From: CBDCVY01 sp965223245 | Lineage (GTDB): Bacteria > Nitrospinota > Nitrospinia > Nitrospinales > Nitrospinaceae | DNA: 64,000 nt | Reading direction: 5' to 3' | NCBI GenBank assembly: GCA_965223245.1 | Contig: CBDCVY010000013.1 | Coordinates: forward strand, 3,720,001 to 3,784,000 | In this document: positions 43,088 to 51,855 of the stretch, piece after piece | Layout: each line of letters opens with the position of its first letter | How positions within the stretch are numbered: the stretch's first letter is position 1 | Program-made: the position numbers and the translations under genes | Notes under the pieces: generated by a model | What the model saw: the letters and a program-made list of their open reading frames with translations, nothing else | What the model was told of the DNA's origin: nothing | The model's database searches: none

Positions 43088-43801
43088 TTAAATCATCCCT
43101 TCATCGGCGAAACTGTAAAATTCATCTCCTGCAATAATTATATGGTCAAGCATTCCTATTCCAATGATCTGTCCGGTTTTATAAACGCGATGGGTGATTT
43201 CAATGTCTGCTTGACTGGGTGAAGGATCTCCGCTAGGATGATTATGAATCAAAACAATTTTTGCTGCGGATTCACGTATGGCTGGAATCATAACCTCACG
43301 GGGATGGACAATGCTTGCATTTACACTTCCTTCAGAAATATTTATATCCTTAATAATATAGAGCTTAGGGTTGAGGAGTACAACCTTTACTATTTCCTTT
43401 CTCAGATTTCTCATAAAAGGTGCAAAGTGTTCGACAAACGATTGGCTTGTTTTCATCTTTTTTCTTGTGCCAGACTGTTGAGAGGCCATGCGTTTTCCCA
43501 GTTCTAAAGCGGCTTTTATTTGCGCAGCTTTAGCCGGTCCAATTCCTTTTACATTGGAGATTTCTTTGACCGAAGCTCGGTCTAAATTTTGTAAATTCTC
43601 AAACTGACTGAGTATTTCTCGGCTAATATCCACAGCGTTTTTTTTACTCCGATGATCTCCGGAACCCATCAAAATCGCTAATAATTGTGCTTCTGAAAGT
43701 TTGTCCTCCCCATACCGAATTAACCGCTCTCGAGGTCGTTCATCTTCAGGCCAATCTTTAATGGATGAACCTTTAGGGGCCATGGATTCACTTTTCACCA
43801 T
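43088..43801 (-). CDS. radC: RadC-family JAB/MPN protein
   Basis: A 237-residue member of the RadC (DUF2466) family. An N-terminal helix-hairpin-helix-like part (ISNVKGIGPAKAAQIKAALELG) is followed by an MPN+ metal site VLIHNHPSGDPSPSQADI (HxHx7-type plus Asp). The name derives from an old mis-mapped repair mutation; function remains unclear. ATG 43801 overlaps the UXS-like gene by 14 bp; ATG 43783 is an alternative that would leave a small gap. Its location inside heptose/LPS genes is unusual. Confidence 0.93.
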   Translation of the reverse strand: MVKSESMAPKGSSIKDWPEDERPRERLIRYGEDKLSEAQLLAILMGSGDHRSKKNAVDISREILSQFENLQNLDRASVKEISNVKGIGPAKAAQIKAALELGKRMASQQSGTRKKMKTSQSFVEHFAPFMRNLRKEIVKVVLLNPKLYIIKDINISEGSVNASIVHPREVMIPAIRESAAKIVLIHNHPSGDPSPSQADIEITHRVYKTGQIIGIGMLDHIIIAGDEFYSFADEGMI

Positions 43802-44741
43802 TTAAAGACGCGATTTGGTCCTTAAAGTAGTTAATGGTGGCCTGCAAGCCATTTTCTAGTTCGACTTTGGGTTCCCAATCTAAAAGCTTTTTAGCTTTTT
43901 CAATATCTGGTTGTCTCACTTTGGGATCGTCCTCAGGAAGTGGTTTAAAAACGATTTTACTCTTGCTTTCGGTTACTTTCAAAATTTTCTCTGCCATTTC
44001 GAGTAAAGTCATTTCTTTGGGATTCCCAATATTTACGGGATCATGATGGTTAGAAATTGTGAGTCGGTAAATTCCTTCGACCAGATCATCAACATAACAA
44101 AAGCTTCTTGTTTGTTTCCCATCGCCAAATACTGTCAAATCTTTCCCAGTGAGAGCCTGATGCAAGAATGTGGGAATGGCTCTTCCATCCCTAATTCGCA
44201 TCCGTGGGCCGTAAGTATTAAAGATTCTAACTATCTTTGTATCTAAATTATGTGTTCTATGGTAAGCCATTACCAGCGCTTCAGAAAAACGTTTTGCTTC
44301 GTCATAAACTCCGCGAGGCCCAATGGGATTTACGTTTCCCCAATAGTTCTCATTTTGCGGATGGATTTCCGGATCCCCATAAACTTCTGAAGTAGAGGCC
44401 AACAAAAAAGAAGATTTTTTATTCATTGCTAACCCCAAAGAATTATGAGTTCCAAGTGATCCAACTTTTAGGGTTTGAATTGGCAATTCAAGATAATCAA
44501 TTGGGCTAGCCGGAGAAGCAAAATGTAATAAATAATCGAGATTTCCCTCTAATTCTATGTATCGAGAAACATTATGACGGATAAATTCAAAATTTTCATT
44601 TCCTCTTAAATGAGATATGTTATTCAAGCTACCTGTAACAAGATTATCCATGCAAACCACTTCGTGGCCTTTGTTTAAAAAATATTCGCATAGGTGGGAC
44701 CCTAGAAAACCTGCTCCTCCAGTAATTAGTGTTCTTGGCAT
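43788..44741 (-). CDS. UDP-glucuronate decarboxylase-like SDR
   Basis: A 317-residue extended SDR of the UXS group, which turns UDP-glucuronate to UDP-xylose. It has ITGGAGFLGSHLC, MDNLVTGSLNNI, HFASPASPIDYLE (UXS-specific), STSEVYGDP, the YDEAKR catalytic motif and IFNTYGPRM. These features separate it from epimerases of the galE type. UDP-xylose would feed surface glycan. It overlaps the radC start and lies 22 bp after fmt. Confidence 0.9.
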   Translation of the reverse strand: MPRTLITGGAGFLGSHLCEYFLNKGHEVVCMDNLVTGSLNNISHLRGNENFEFIRHNVSRYIELEGNLDYLLHFASPASPIDYLELPIQTLKVGSLGTHNSLGLAMNKKSSFLLASTSEVYGDPEIHPQNENYWGNVNPIGPRGVYDEAKRFSEALVMAYHRTHNLDTKIVRIFNTYGPRMRIRDGRAIPTFLHQALTGKDLTVFGDGKQTRSFCYVDDLVEGIYRLTISNHHDPVNIGNPKEMTLLEMAEKILKVTESKSKIVFKPLPEDDPKVRQPDIEKAKKLLDWEPKVELENGLQATINYFKDQIASLNGEK

Positions 44742-44763
44742 TTAAATGATTCCTAGTTAATGG

Positions 44764-45705
44764 TTATTTTTGGTGAGAAAGAAAAGTATTTCCAGGTTTA
44801 ATAATATTGCCTTGGAGAAAACTTTTGGCAGACATAGGCTTTTTCCCTTCCGGGCGAAGTTCCTTAATTATTATACGGCCATCTCCAGTGCCTACTTCTA
44901 TTCCATAATCAGAAACTCTGGCTATACAACCTGGCAAGTCGTCTGATAAACCATCGCTAATTTCAACTCTCAAAATGCCCAACCTTTTTTCATTCAGAAA
45001 AGTAAAAGCTCCTGGCCAAGGTTGGACTCCTCGAATGAGGTTATATATTTCTATACTCTTTTTTTCCCATGGGACTAATCCATTTTCTTTTGATAATTTA
45101 GGTGCGTAAGATGAATCTTCATCATTTTGGGAAATAAATTTGAGAGAATTGTTTTCCAACGCGTTCAAGGTTTTCAGGGTGAGTTGGCTTCCTTCATAAG
45201 CGAGAATATCGTGTAATTCTTTTGCGGTGTCCTTCCAGTTGATGGGTACGACTTTTTTTAGAAGCATATCGCCTGTATCTAAACCGCGATCCATCCGCAT
45301 TGTTGTCACCCCGGTTTCCGTTTCTCCATTTATAATAGCCCAATTTATAGGTGCGGCTCCACGGTATTTTGGTAGGATGGAAGCGTGGATATTCATACAA
45401 AAATTTTTAGGGACGTTTAATAAGTTTTCTCGTAAAATTTGACCGTAAGCAATGACAACAATTAAGTCAGGGTTTAACTGGTTTAATGTTTCTACAAACT
45501 CTTTTGAACTGGCTTTTTCGGGTTGAAAGACAGTGATTCCTTCATTTAAAGCATATTGTTTGATTGGCGGAGGCTGGAGTTCCCGGCCACGACCTTTAGG
45601 CCGGTCCGGCTGTGTTACAACAGCTTGAACTAAATGTTTAGAACTGTGAAGGGCTTTTAATGTGGGTAAGGCAAATTCAGGTGTTCCCATGAAGACTATG
45701 TTCAT
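44764..45705 (-). CDS. fmt: Methionyl-tRNA formyltransferase
   Basis: Formylates initiator Met-tRNA with 10-formyl-THF. At 313 residues it is full length. The catalytic Asn/His/Asp set lies in MNIHASILPKYRGAAPINWA and the following TGVTTMRMDRGLDTGDM. The C-terminal OB-like domain begins GIEVGTGDGRIII. Its start overlaps the def stop by 4 bp (ATGA), the usual def-fmt coupling. Confidence 0.96.
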   Translation of the reverse strand: MNIVFMGTPEFALPTLKALHSSKHLVQAVVTQPDRPKGRGRELQPPPIKQYALNEGITVFQPEKASSKEFVETLNQLNPDLIVVIAYGQILRENLLNVPKNFCMNIHASILPKYRGAAPINWAIINGETETGVTTMRMDRGLDTGDMLLKKVVPINWKDTAKELHDILAYEGSQLTLKTLNALENNSLKFISQNDEDSSYAPKLSKENGLVPWEKKSIEIYNLIRGVQPWPGAFTFLNEKRLGILRVEISDGLSDDLPGCIARVSDYGIEVGTGDGRIIIKELRPEGKKPMSAKSFLQGNIIKPGNTFLSHQK

Positions 45706-46214
45706 GTCTTCATCTCTTTAAGCTTTTTTTTGAACTTTCTTTTTAAAAGGTCTCGTTTTATTTTTCCCAACATATCCCAAAATAATTTTCCATTGAGATG
45801 GTCCATTTCATGTTGAAAAGCTCGGGCTAGATAATCTTCAGCTTCAATTCGTAAGTCTTTGCCATCCAGATCTACGCCTTTTATTTCTACTTGCTTAAAT
45901 CGTTTTACATCAGCAAACACTTCTGGAATGCTCAGGCATCCTTCTTGCCCAATTTCAGTATCCTCCGAGGCGGTAATTGTAGGGTTAACAATGACTAAAG
46001 GTTTGCGTTCTTGCGATTCAAAACCTAGGTCGACCACAATCAATTGTGAAGGCAATCCAATCTGGTTTGCGGCCAGCCCCACCCCCTTGGCGTCGAACAT
46101 TGTTTCGACCATATCTTCAGAAAGATCGACCAATTCCTGATTAATATTGGCAATAAGGTCGCATTTTTTTCTTAAAACAGGGTCTAAACAATTTCGAATT
46201 GGTAAAACTGACAT
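45702..46214 (-). CDS. def: Peptide deformylase
   Basis: Removes the N-formyl group from nascent proteins. All three motifs are present: GVGLAANQIG, EGCLSIPE and QHEMDHLNG (metal-binding Cys, His, His and catalytic Glu). 170 residues is normal for type I. A lysine-rich tail (KRKFKKKLKEMK) follows. It is paired with fmt, so deformylation and formylation are cotranscribed. Confidence 0.96.
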   Translation of the reverse strand: MSVLPIRNCLDPVLRKKCDLIANINQELVDLSEDMVETMFDAKGVGLAANQIGLPSQLIVVDLGFESQERKPLVIVNPTITASEDTEIGQEGCLSIPEVFADVKRFKQVEIKGVDLDGKDLRIEAEDYLARAFQHEMDHLNGKLFWDMLGKIKRDLLKRKFKKKLKEMKT

Positions 46215-46251
46215 AGATTATTTCTTAAAAACAATTAAAGGAAAAATAATA

Positions 46252-46944
46252 TTAAAATTTTGGATACAAGGGTGTTTCGTCAATATCGTCCTCATTTTTC
46301 CAACATTCAAATTCGGTATCTGAGACCCACTTCATTTTGATGTAAGCTGGAATCCGAGTTTCTTTATCCACTAAAGCAGACTTTAGTTGGTCACAAGATA
46401 AATCTTCTGCTCCTCTCATGTCTGCGCCTTTCAAGTTTGCTCCAGATAAATCTGCATTAGAGAACTTTCCCCCTTGTAGAATAGTCTTGGATAAATCTGC
46501 ATTAGAGAAATCTGAATCCATAAAAATTGAACCATACCCAATATCTGCACCAGCAAATTTTGCACCACTTGCTTTTACCTCTGAAAAGTCAACCTTTGCT
46601 AAATTTGCTCCGGTAAAATTGGAATTGGATATGTCTGCATCAAAAAAGTTGGTTCCTCCCAAATTGGATCCACTTAAATCTGCATCCATAAGATCGGCTT
46701 GAGAAAAAATGGCCCCAATTAATGTTGCTTTTTTAAGATTTGTTCCGCATAAATCTGCGTATGTAAGATCGGCTCCGCACAAATCCACACCAGCTAATTC
46801 ATATTTTGCAAGTGAGGGTAGCCCGACGCCATGTTTTAATAATTTTAATATAATTTCACCTTTTTCAACTATGATTTCTTCCGCCGTTGACTGGCGATAT
46901 TTATCCAGGCGGTTTAAAAGGTCTTCTTTAGAAAAATCACTCAT
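46252..46944 (-). CDS. Pentapeptide repeat protein
   Basis: A 230-residue protein whose residues about 45-185 consist of tandem A(D/N)LxX pentapeptides (for example ADLTYADLCGTNLKKATLIG), forming a right-handed quadrilateral beta helix. A 40-residue helical start (LNRLDKYRQSTAEEI) and a C-terminal ETRIPAYIKMKW segment flank it. No toxin, kinase or TIR fusion is present. Function unknown; gyrase protection by Qnr-type relatives is known but there is no specific evidence for it here. Confidence 0.92.
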   Translation of the reverse strand: MSDFSKEDLLNRLDKYRQSTAEEIIVEKGEIILKLLKHGVGLPSLAKYELAGVDLCGADLTYADLCGTNLKKATLIGAIFSQADLMDADLSGSNLGGTNFFDADISNSNFTGANLAKVDFSEVKASGAKFAGADIGYGSIFMDSDFSNADLSKTILQGGKFSNADLSGANLKGADMRGAEDLSCDQLKSALVDKETRIPAYIKMKWVSDTEFECWKNEDDIDETPLYPKF

Positions 46945-47098
46945 AACTTTTCCCGATAATTTATAAGAAAAAATTTCAAATTTTTATTATTATCGATCCG
47001 TTTCTTCAATAATAATTAAACTTAATAATAGACCGGAATGGTCTCTTAGTGAAACAATATTTCTATAAATTAAAGTGAAATTATAAAAGAGGAGACTT

Positions 47099-48070
47099 TT
47101 ATTGTCCTAATCGTTTTTTGGGTAGGAGGAAATTCTTAATATAATCTTGGACACTTTCTTCAAGACTTAATAAAGGTTCCTTAAACCCAGCGGTACAAAT
47201 TTTTCGTATATCGGCTTGAGTATAATATTGGTATTGCTCTTTAATGGTTTCTGGCATTTCAATAAACTCAATGGTAGTGTCCTTTCCTATAGCGGAAAAA
47301 ATTGAAACTGCGAGATCTTTCCACGTACGAGCTTTTCCTGTTCCTATGTTAAAGATTCCATTAACGTGTGGATGGTCCATAAAAAACAAAGTCATTCGAA
47401 CGGCATCTTTAATATAAATAAAATCCCTTTTTTGGCCTCCATGTGAATAATCAGGACGGTAAGATTTAAATAATTGGATGCACCCTCGATCACGGGCTTG
47501 GAAGAAACCTTTCAATACCATGCTTCGCATGTCTTCTTTATGGTATTCATTGGGACCGAATACGTTAAAATATTTCAAACCCGCTATACCGGAAAGCAGG
47601 CCTTTTTCCTTGGCCCATAGATCGAAGTTATGCTTACTTGTCCCATAAAGATTTAATGGATGGTATTTTCCCAGGTACATTTCATTGTCTGAATAGCCTT
47701 GCCTGCCATTTCCATACGTTGCTGCGCTGGACGCGTAAATAAACCGTACATCTTTTTCAATAGCGAATAAGGTCAATTCCTGAGTGTATTCCAGGTTATT
47801 TTTTCGAAGAAAGGTTTCATCTGTCTCGGTGGTTGAAGAACAAGCACCCATATGAAATATGGTTTCTACTCCCTTTAATTGCCGAGTTTGAACTTTTCTT
47901 AAAAAATCTTCCCGGTCCATAAAAAAACCATAACGTAAGTAAATTAAATTTTTTTCTTTTTCCGGATGATCTTTAACATCTACGATAAGAATATCAGTGA
48001 TGCCCCTTTGATTTAAGGCGTGGACGATGGCGCTTCCTATTAAACCGGCTCCTCCAGTGACAACTATCAT
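47099..48070 (-). CDS. hldD: ADP-L-glycero-D-manno-heptose 6-epimerase
   Basis: Epimerises ADP-D-glycero- to ADP-L-glycero-manno-heptose, the last step before heptosyl transfer. It is an SDR of 323 residues with VTGGAGLIGSAIV, FHMGACSSTTETDE (hldD-specific), YASSAATYG, the YGTSKHNFD catalytic motif and GLKYFNVFGPNEYHK. The NADP-binding DVKDHP replaces an acidic NAD-type residue pattern. It is 24 bp after the M48 peptidase gene. Confidence 0.95.
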   Translation of the reverse strand: MIVVTGGAGLIGSAIVHALNQRGITDILIVDVKDHPEKEKNLIYLRYGFFMDREDFLRKVQTRQLKGVETIFHMGACSSTTETDETFLRKNNLEYTQELTLFAIEKDVRFIYASSAATYGNGRQGYSDNEMYLGKYHPLNLYGTSKHNFDLWAKEKGLLSGIAGLKYFNVFGPNEYHKEDMRSMVLKGFFQARDRGCIQLFKSYRPDYSHGGQKRDFIYIKDAVRMTLFFMDHPHVNGIFNIGTGKARTWKDLAVSIFSAIGKDTTIEFIEMPETIKEQYQYYTQADIRKICTAGFKEPLLSLEESVQDYIKNFLLPKKRLGQ

Positions 48071-48094
48071 AAGAAAGCCATGAAAGAATTATGA

Positions 48095-49288
48095 CTATAA
48101 AGATTCTTCCTTTTTGGGAGGGTTGTGCATAATTTCCCAATCAAAGTTGGGTAGCAAAGGGCTTTGATTGGATTGAGTTTCCTGAGAAAGACTTTTAAGA
48201 TGGGCCAATCGATTCTGACTTTCAGGATGTGTGGATAGATATTCCTGCCATTTAGGTTCATCTTTCCCAGATTTTTTATTGTCCTGTTGGGTGTCATTTT
48301 GCCCTAATAATTCTTTTTCTTTTTGGCCAAATTTTTCAAAAATATCAATCATTCCCTTGGGATCAATTTTGGCAGCCAGGATCATTTTCATCCCTTCCTG
48401 GTCTGCTTCTGATTCCATTTGACGATTGTAATTCAAAGTTTCCAACTGATTTGCAGCGCCCATAATTGTATCCATGACTCCGTTGGTATCTCCTATTACG
48501 ATGGCTAACAGAGCGCCTGCAATGAACTGTCGAATAATACCGCGTGTTGAGTGACGAAGCAATACATGTTGAAACTCATGTGATAAAACCCCTGCTAATT
48601 CCTCTGGGGATTCTGTAAGATCAAGTAATCCTTGAAACACCACAATAGTTCCACCGGGCAAGGCCATAGCGTTAACCGTTTTACTTGGCTGAATATAAAT
48701 TCGAAAATCATAAGGCTGGTCTGGTAGAGTGGACAATAAACGGTCTTCGATTTGATCTAAAGCAGCCTGAACCTTGGGCGAAGGTTCCTCAACTGTTTTA
48801 GGAAACATAGCCTGATAGACGGTGTCCCCTAATTTTTGTTCCCACTCGGTGGGAACTTTTTCGGCAATAGTTTCTGTAACCTTGGGTAGACCATAATTCC
48901 AGAGTCCAAACAAAAAAGGAGGTATGGCTAGCAAGGCTAAAACAATGACAATTACCCGAAAGGGCCGATTTTTTGGACGTTTCCAGAATGAAACCAAGGC
49001 CCCAGGTGCGGCTTCATAAGCTTTATTTAAAAATTCTTTGTCATGAATTAATAGAGAAGGGTGTCCGTAATTGGGCCCTGAAGAGGCTTTATAATCCAAA
49101 CGAATAGTCTCATTTTTACTCCCAAAATGGGTCAAGCGAATATCTGAATAATTCCAAGAGCGTCTTCGATTGTCAGGAAAACTTAGGATTAGCCGTTCTG
49201 GAGTAAAGCCCACAACAACTTCAGTTTTGTTGGGACTTATTCCATCAAAAAATGTTCCTATGAACTCATTCTTAGAAAGAGTGGTCAC
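48095..49288 (-). CDS. M48-family zinc metallopeptidase
   Basis: A 397-residue membrane-anchored peptidase. The first 100 residues are a soluble module of unknown kind, followed by one transmembrane helix (about 111-131). The M48 domain has HEFQH in SHEFQHVLLRHSTRG (zinc-binding His pair and catalytic Glu) and the downstream third ligand region ESEADQEGMKMI. The tail repeats ESQNRLAHLKSL, the usual M48 C-terminus. Similar to BepA/LoiP/HtpX-like envelope quality-control peptidases, but no TPR is present. Confidence 0.9.
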   Translation of the reverse strand: MTTLSKNEFIGTFFDGISPNKTEVVVGFTPERLILSFPDNRRRSWNYSDIRLTHFGSKNETIRLDYKASSGPNYGHPSLLIHDKEFLNKAYEAAPGALVSFWKRPKNRPFRVIVIVLALLAIPPFLFGLWNYGLPKVTETIAEKVPTEWEQKLGDTVYQAMFPKTVEEPSPKVQAALDQIEDRLLSTLPDQPYDFRIYIQPSKTVNAMALPGGTIVVFQGLLDLTESPEELAGVLSHEFQHVLLRHSTRGIIRQFIAGALLAIVIGDTNGVMDTIMGAANQLETLNYNRQMESEADQEGMKMILAAKIDPKGMIDIFEKFGQKEKELLGQNDTQQDNKKSGKDEPKWQEYLSTHPESQNRLAHLKSLSQETQSNQSPLLPNFDWEIMHNPPKKEESL

Positions 49289-49312
49289 TTAGAGATTCCT
49301 TAGCCTTTTGTT

Positions 49313-50617
49313 TTAAAAGATGTCCATTTGAACATCAAACATATCTAAGGCGCCTTCTCCAATGGCTCCACTCTTTTGAATTTCCTGAATTACTTTGTCT
49401 AAATTAACATTTCCTTCCATAGTCAGATGTTCGGCAATAAACTTTTGGTTTCTGACCATAATCCAGGGGAAGGCAAGCCCTAATGTAACAATTAAAAGTA
49501 ATAGGTTGACTATATATAATTTGTAAAATTGCCAACCTGTAGCAGTAAATTTAAAAGTTCCTCCGGCAAAATGGGTTTTAGACCAAGTATATCTTGTCAA
49601 ATAAGCTTTATACCATACGAAGTATATTCCAGCCGTGAGGATGGTGAGTGGTATTGCTATTAAAAATTTTTTAAATATTTCTTTACCTTCTCCAGTAAAC
49701 TTAAAACTTTTATTTCCAAAATAAGAATTTCCATTCCAGAATTTAGCCATTTTCATTTGGAAAAAAGGAGAATAAAGCCCCAGGGTTAAGAAACTCAATA
49801 ACATACCTTTAAAGTTAATCCATACCGCTTCTTTACGGGTGCCTCGAAAAGAGAACCGTATTCCTCGCCATGAACTGCGGGAAAGTCGATAGCGGTAGGC
49901 TCCTACCATTAGCGCAGGAAGCCCCACTATAAAAATAATGGTCAAAAGGGTTTCCATCAACTGGCCCATTGCTGGTCCAAGCCAATTATTAACTGCTGCC
50001 AATAGGGCTACTACTACTGCAACCATGAATACAAAGAACAACCAACCTTTAAATAATTCTTTTCCGGTCCCATGGTAAGAAAAGCGATCACCGGCAAAAG
50101 AAGTTTCCTCAAATAAATAGCGACGAACTTTGGTCTTTCCCCAAAAGTAATAAATACCAAAAGTAAATACTGTTAGAATCCAGTTGACGATCATTACTTT
50201 TGCTAATTCCAGGCCTTCCCCATGAAATTGAACCTTCATTTTCTTAAAGGGCATTCCTGGGGGAGAGGGTGTTACAGATTCAGTGTTTTCGATTCCTTCT
50301 TCTTTTGGAAGATTTTCCTCGCCAGGTGTTTCGCTTGCACTCATTTCAACAATCGAATCATCAATAGGGAGAGGTTCAGGTCTGGATTCAGCCTGCGAGC
50401 GTTCAACATCAAACCCCATGCTCCTTAGGTAATTTTCTGCTACTTCTGCTTTACGGTCTGATATTGTTTTTTCAAATTGCCATGGATTGCCATCCAAAAG
50501 CCTTTTAACAATGGTGCCAGCTTGTTGGATTTCCATACGAAACATCATAGCCAATCTTGTCGCGGCTTGTTCTTCGTTTTGGCCGTCCCATGAATTTAAA
50601 ATAATGTAGTTGCTCAT
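49313..50617 (-). CDS. DUF898 (YjgN-like) membrane protein with extra N-terminal domain
   Basis: A 434-residue protein. Residues 1-75 form a soluble module (ILNSWDGQNEEQAATRLAMM, GNPWQFEKTISD, AENYLRSMGFDVER) shared with the small protein encoded next. After an acidic linker come the DUF898/YjgN repeats: FHGEGLELAKVMIVNWILTV, ITFGIYYFWGKTKVRRYL-type, then SFRGTRKEAVWINFKGMLLS and a third GEGKEIF copy, each with paired transmembrane helices. Function of DUF898 is unknown. It lies 24 bp upstream of the M48 gene, so the two may be coexpressed. Confidence 0.85.
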   Translation of the reverse strand: MSNYIILNSWDGQNEEQAATRLAMMFRMEIQQAGTIVKRLLDGNPWQFEKTISDRKAEVAENYLRSMGFDVERSQAESRPEPLPIDDSIVEMSASETPGEENLPKEEGIENTESVTPSPPGMPFKKMKVQFHGEGLELAKVMIVNWILTVFTFGIYYFWGKTKVRRYLFEETSFAGDRFSYHGTGKELFKGWLFFVFMVAVVVALLAAVNNWLGPAMGQLMETLLTIIFIVGLPALMVGAYRYRLSRSSWRGIRFSFRGTRKEAVWINFKGMLLSFLTLGLYSPFFQMKMAKFWNGNSYFGNKSFKFTGEGKEIFKKFLIAIPLTILTAGIYFVWYKAYLTRYTWSKTHFAGGTFKFTATGWQFYKLYIVNLLLLIVTLGLAFPWIMVRNQKFIAEHLTMEGNVNLDKVIQEIQKSGAIGEGALDMFDVQMDIF

Positions 50618-50667
50618 TCTTCACCTCAAAAACCCTAATTAATTTAGGCGTTGCATTAGTAATTTAA

Positions 50668-51006
50668 TTAGCGTTTTTTTGTTAACGCTCCCCACATTTT
50701 CGAAAACATCCCGGGTTTTTTTCCAATAGTTTCAACTTCATTTTCTATGTTGCTGTCAAAATCGAAATCATCCTCAATGATAGGAATTCGTTCTACTTCA
50801 AACCCTAAACTGTTTAAATAAGTTTCGGCGACTTCGGATTGGTCATTAGACACCTGGTGTTCAAATTGCCAAGGATTTCCTCCGGATAAGTTTTCTACAA
50901 TATCGGATGCTTGGTGAGGATCCATGCGAAACACTTTGGAAACTTTCTCAGTCGCATAATCCTGGTCTTCACCTTCCCATTTATTAAGCATTAAGTAATA
51001 GCTCAT
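50668..51006 (-). CDS. Small protein sharing the N-terminal module of the DUF898 protein
   Basis: A 112-residue soluble protein. Residues 1-73 (LMLNKWEGEDQDYATEKVSK, VFRMDPHQASDI, GGNPWQFEHQVSN, AETYLNSLGFEVER) match the first domain of the adjacent 434-residue protein at many positions. The rest is an acidic linker and a short basic end. GAGGAG lies about 11 bp before ATG 51006. Function unknown; it may be a free regulator of the membrane partner. Confidence 0.75.
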   Translation of the reverse strand: MSYYLMLNKWEGEDQDYATEKVSKVFRMDPHQASDIVENLSGGNPWQFEHQVSNDQSEVAETYLNSLGFEVERIPIIEDDFDFDSNIENEVETIGKKPGMFSKMWGALTKKR

Positions 51007-51360
51007 TGCTGACAGATGCTCCTCATAAAAGTTTTAATTGAGATATTTTCAGTATCAGGGAAAGAGGATTAAAAATAAAGTGAATTATAATGTAAATCTA
51101 TTAAATATTTCTTATTGTGAGGTGATGAACAGGTGAGCTAGCTAAATTAGAATTAAATTTTCTCAAACAAAGATAATTAAATTCTGTTTAGTAGAAAGTC
51201 AGAGAAACTTTCCAAATTTTTAGCTATTGAAAAAATGAATAGAATAATAAAGAAATAGTATATTCCAGTCATTCTATAATTTTTTGTTCGAAGATAAAAA
51301 GCGGGAAAACAAAGAGACTAAATAAAAAAACCTAGACTTTAAAAAACTAACCAAACTATA
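51007..51360. other. Intergenic region, 354 bp
   Basis: AT-rich DNA between rpsU and the small DUF898-partner gene, both leftward. It should contain the rpsU transcript end and the next promoter. No clear G+C hairpin, promoter pair or reading frame found. Confidence 0.4.
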
Positions 51361-51561
51361 TTAAAAAGGTGTTTGATAATACCGCATTGCTTTTTTTCGT
51401 TTTTTCATAGCCTCTTTGATCTTGCGCTTCTTCTTTAAAGAAGGTTTTTCATAAAATCGACGAGCCTTTAGTTCTTTAAACAATCCCTCTTTATTCAACT
51501 CTCTTTTTAACATTTTTAGAGCCCGGTCGACCTGATTTTGATAAACAATGACTTTTAAAAT
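51361..51561 (-). CDS. rpsU: 30S ribosomal protein S21, apparent ATT start
   Basis: A 66-residue bS21: MLKVIVYQNQVDRALKMLKR then LKARRFYEKPSLKKKRK, the family hallmark. No ATG, GTG or TTG lies in frame before the conserved VIV strand; the first is an internal ATG at codon 17 that would remove conserved sequence. An ATT at 51561-51559 sits five bases after AAGGGG, and a stop codon lies four codons further upstream. I infer ATT as start, as in infC. It is 27 bp downstream of the small gene at 51589 and belongs to a cspA-smORF-rpsU order. Confidence 0.85.
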   Translation of the reverse strand: MLKVIVYQNQVDRALKMLKRELNKEGLFKELKARRFYEKPSLKKKRKIKEAMKKRKKAMRYYQTPF

Positions 51562-51588
51562 ATAAACCCCTTATTGTTGGATATATGG

Positions 51589-51762
51589 CTATTTGGAAGT
51601 TGAAGGGATTTTGGGAGTTTCAACTGAGTTTTTCCCACCCTTCTTATTTTTTTTGAATATAGCAGGAAACGACATTTGCATCTCTGATCTTTCGTTTAAT
51701 GATTCCACAGTGATGATTTTCCTTAAATTTCCCGAGCTATCGAAAACCTTGACCTCATGCAT
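51589..51762 (-). CDS. Small 57-residue gene between cspA and rpsU
   Basis: An overlooked open frame: MHEVKVFDSSGNLRKIITVE, then a helix-like ESLNERSEMQM, and a lysine-rich serine/proline tail ending at TAG. It has a strong Shine-Dalgarno (GGAGGG, 7 bp before ATG 51762). The start pattern of alternating hydrophobic strand residues looks like a folded beta hairpin. No family recognised. It shares strand and spacing with rpsU, so the two are probably co-translated. Confidence 0.6.
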   Translation of the reverse strand: MHEVKVFDSSGNLRKIITVESLNERSEMQMSFPAIFKKNKKGGKNSVETPKIPSTSK

Positions 51763-51810
51763 TATTTTCCCTCCGCTTGTTTGAAAAGCTCATTATTTCG
51801 ATGAAGTAAA

Positions 51811-51834
51811 CCGGCAGAGTTTTCACTCTACCGG
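51811..51834 (-). terminator. Attenuator-like hairpin downstream of cspA
   Basis: CCGGCAGAG (51811-51819) pairs with CTCTACCGG (51826-51834) apart from one mismatch, over TTTTCA. On the minus strand it lies 22 bp after the cspA stop and is followed by TTTACTTC, a poor T tract. Partial termination before the small gene and rpsU is plausible. Confidence 0.5.
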
Positions 51835-51855
51835 GGAAAGCTTTTTTGGCGCATT

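Noticed and set aside
46252..46944. Qnr-type gyrase protection for the pentapeptide protein
   Set aside because: The repeat alone is not diagnostic; the protein lacks any feature linking it to gyrase and has different flanking domains.
51593..51784. Plus-strand 63-codon open frame near rpsU
   Set aside because: It is antisense to the better-supported 57-codon gene with a GGAGGG site; its own start lacks a ribosome site and its composition is phenylalanine-rich noise.
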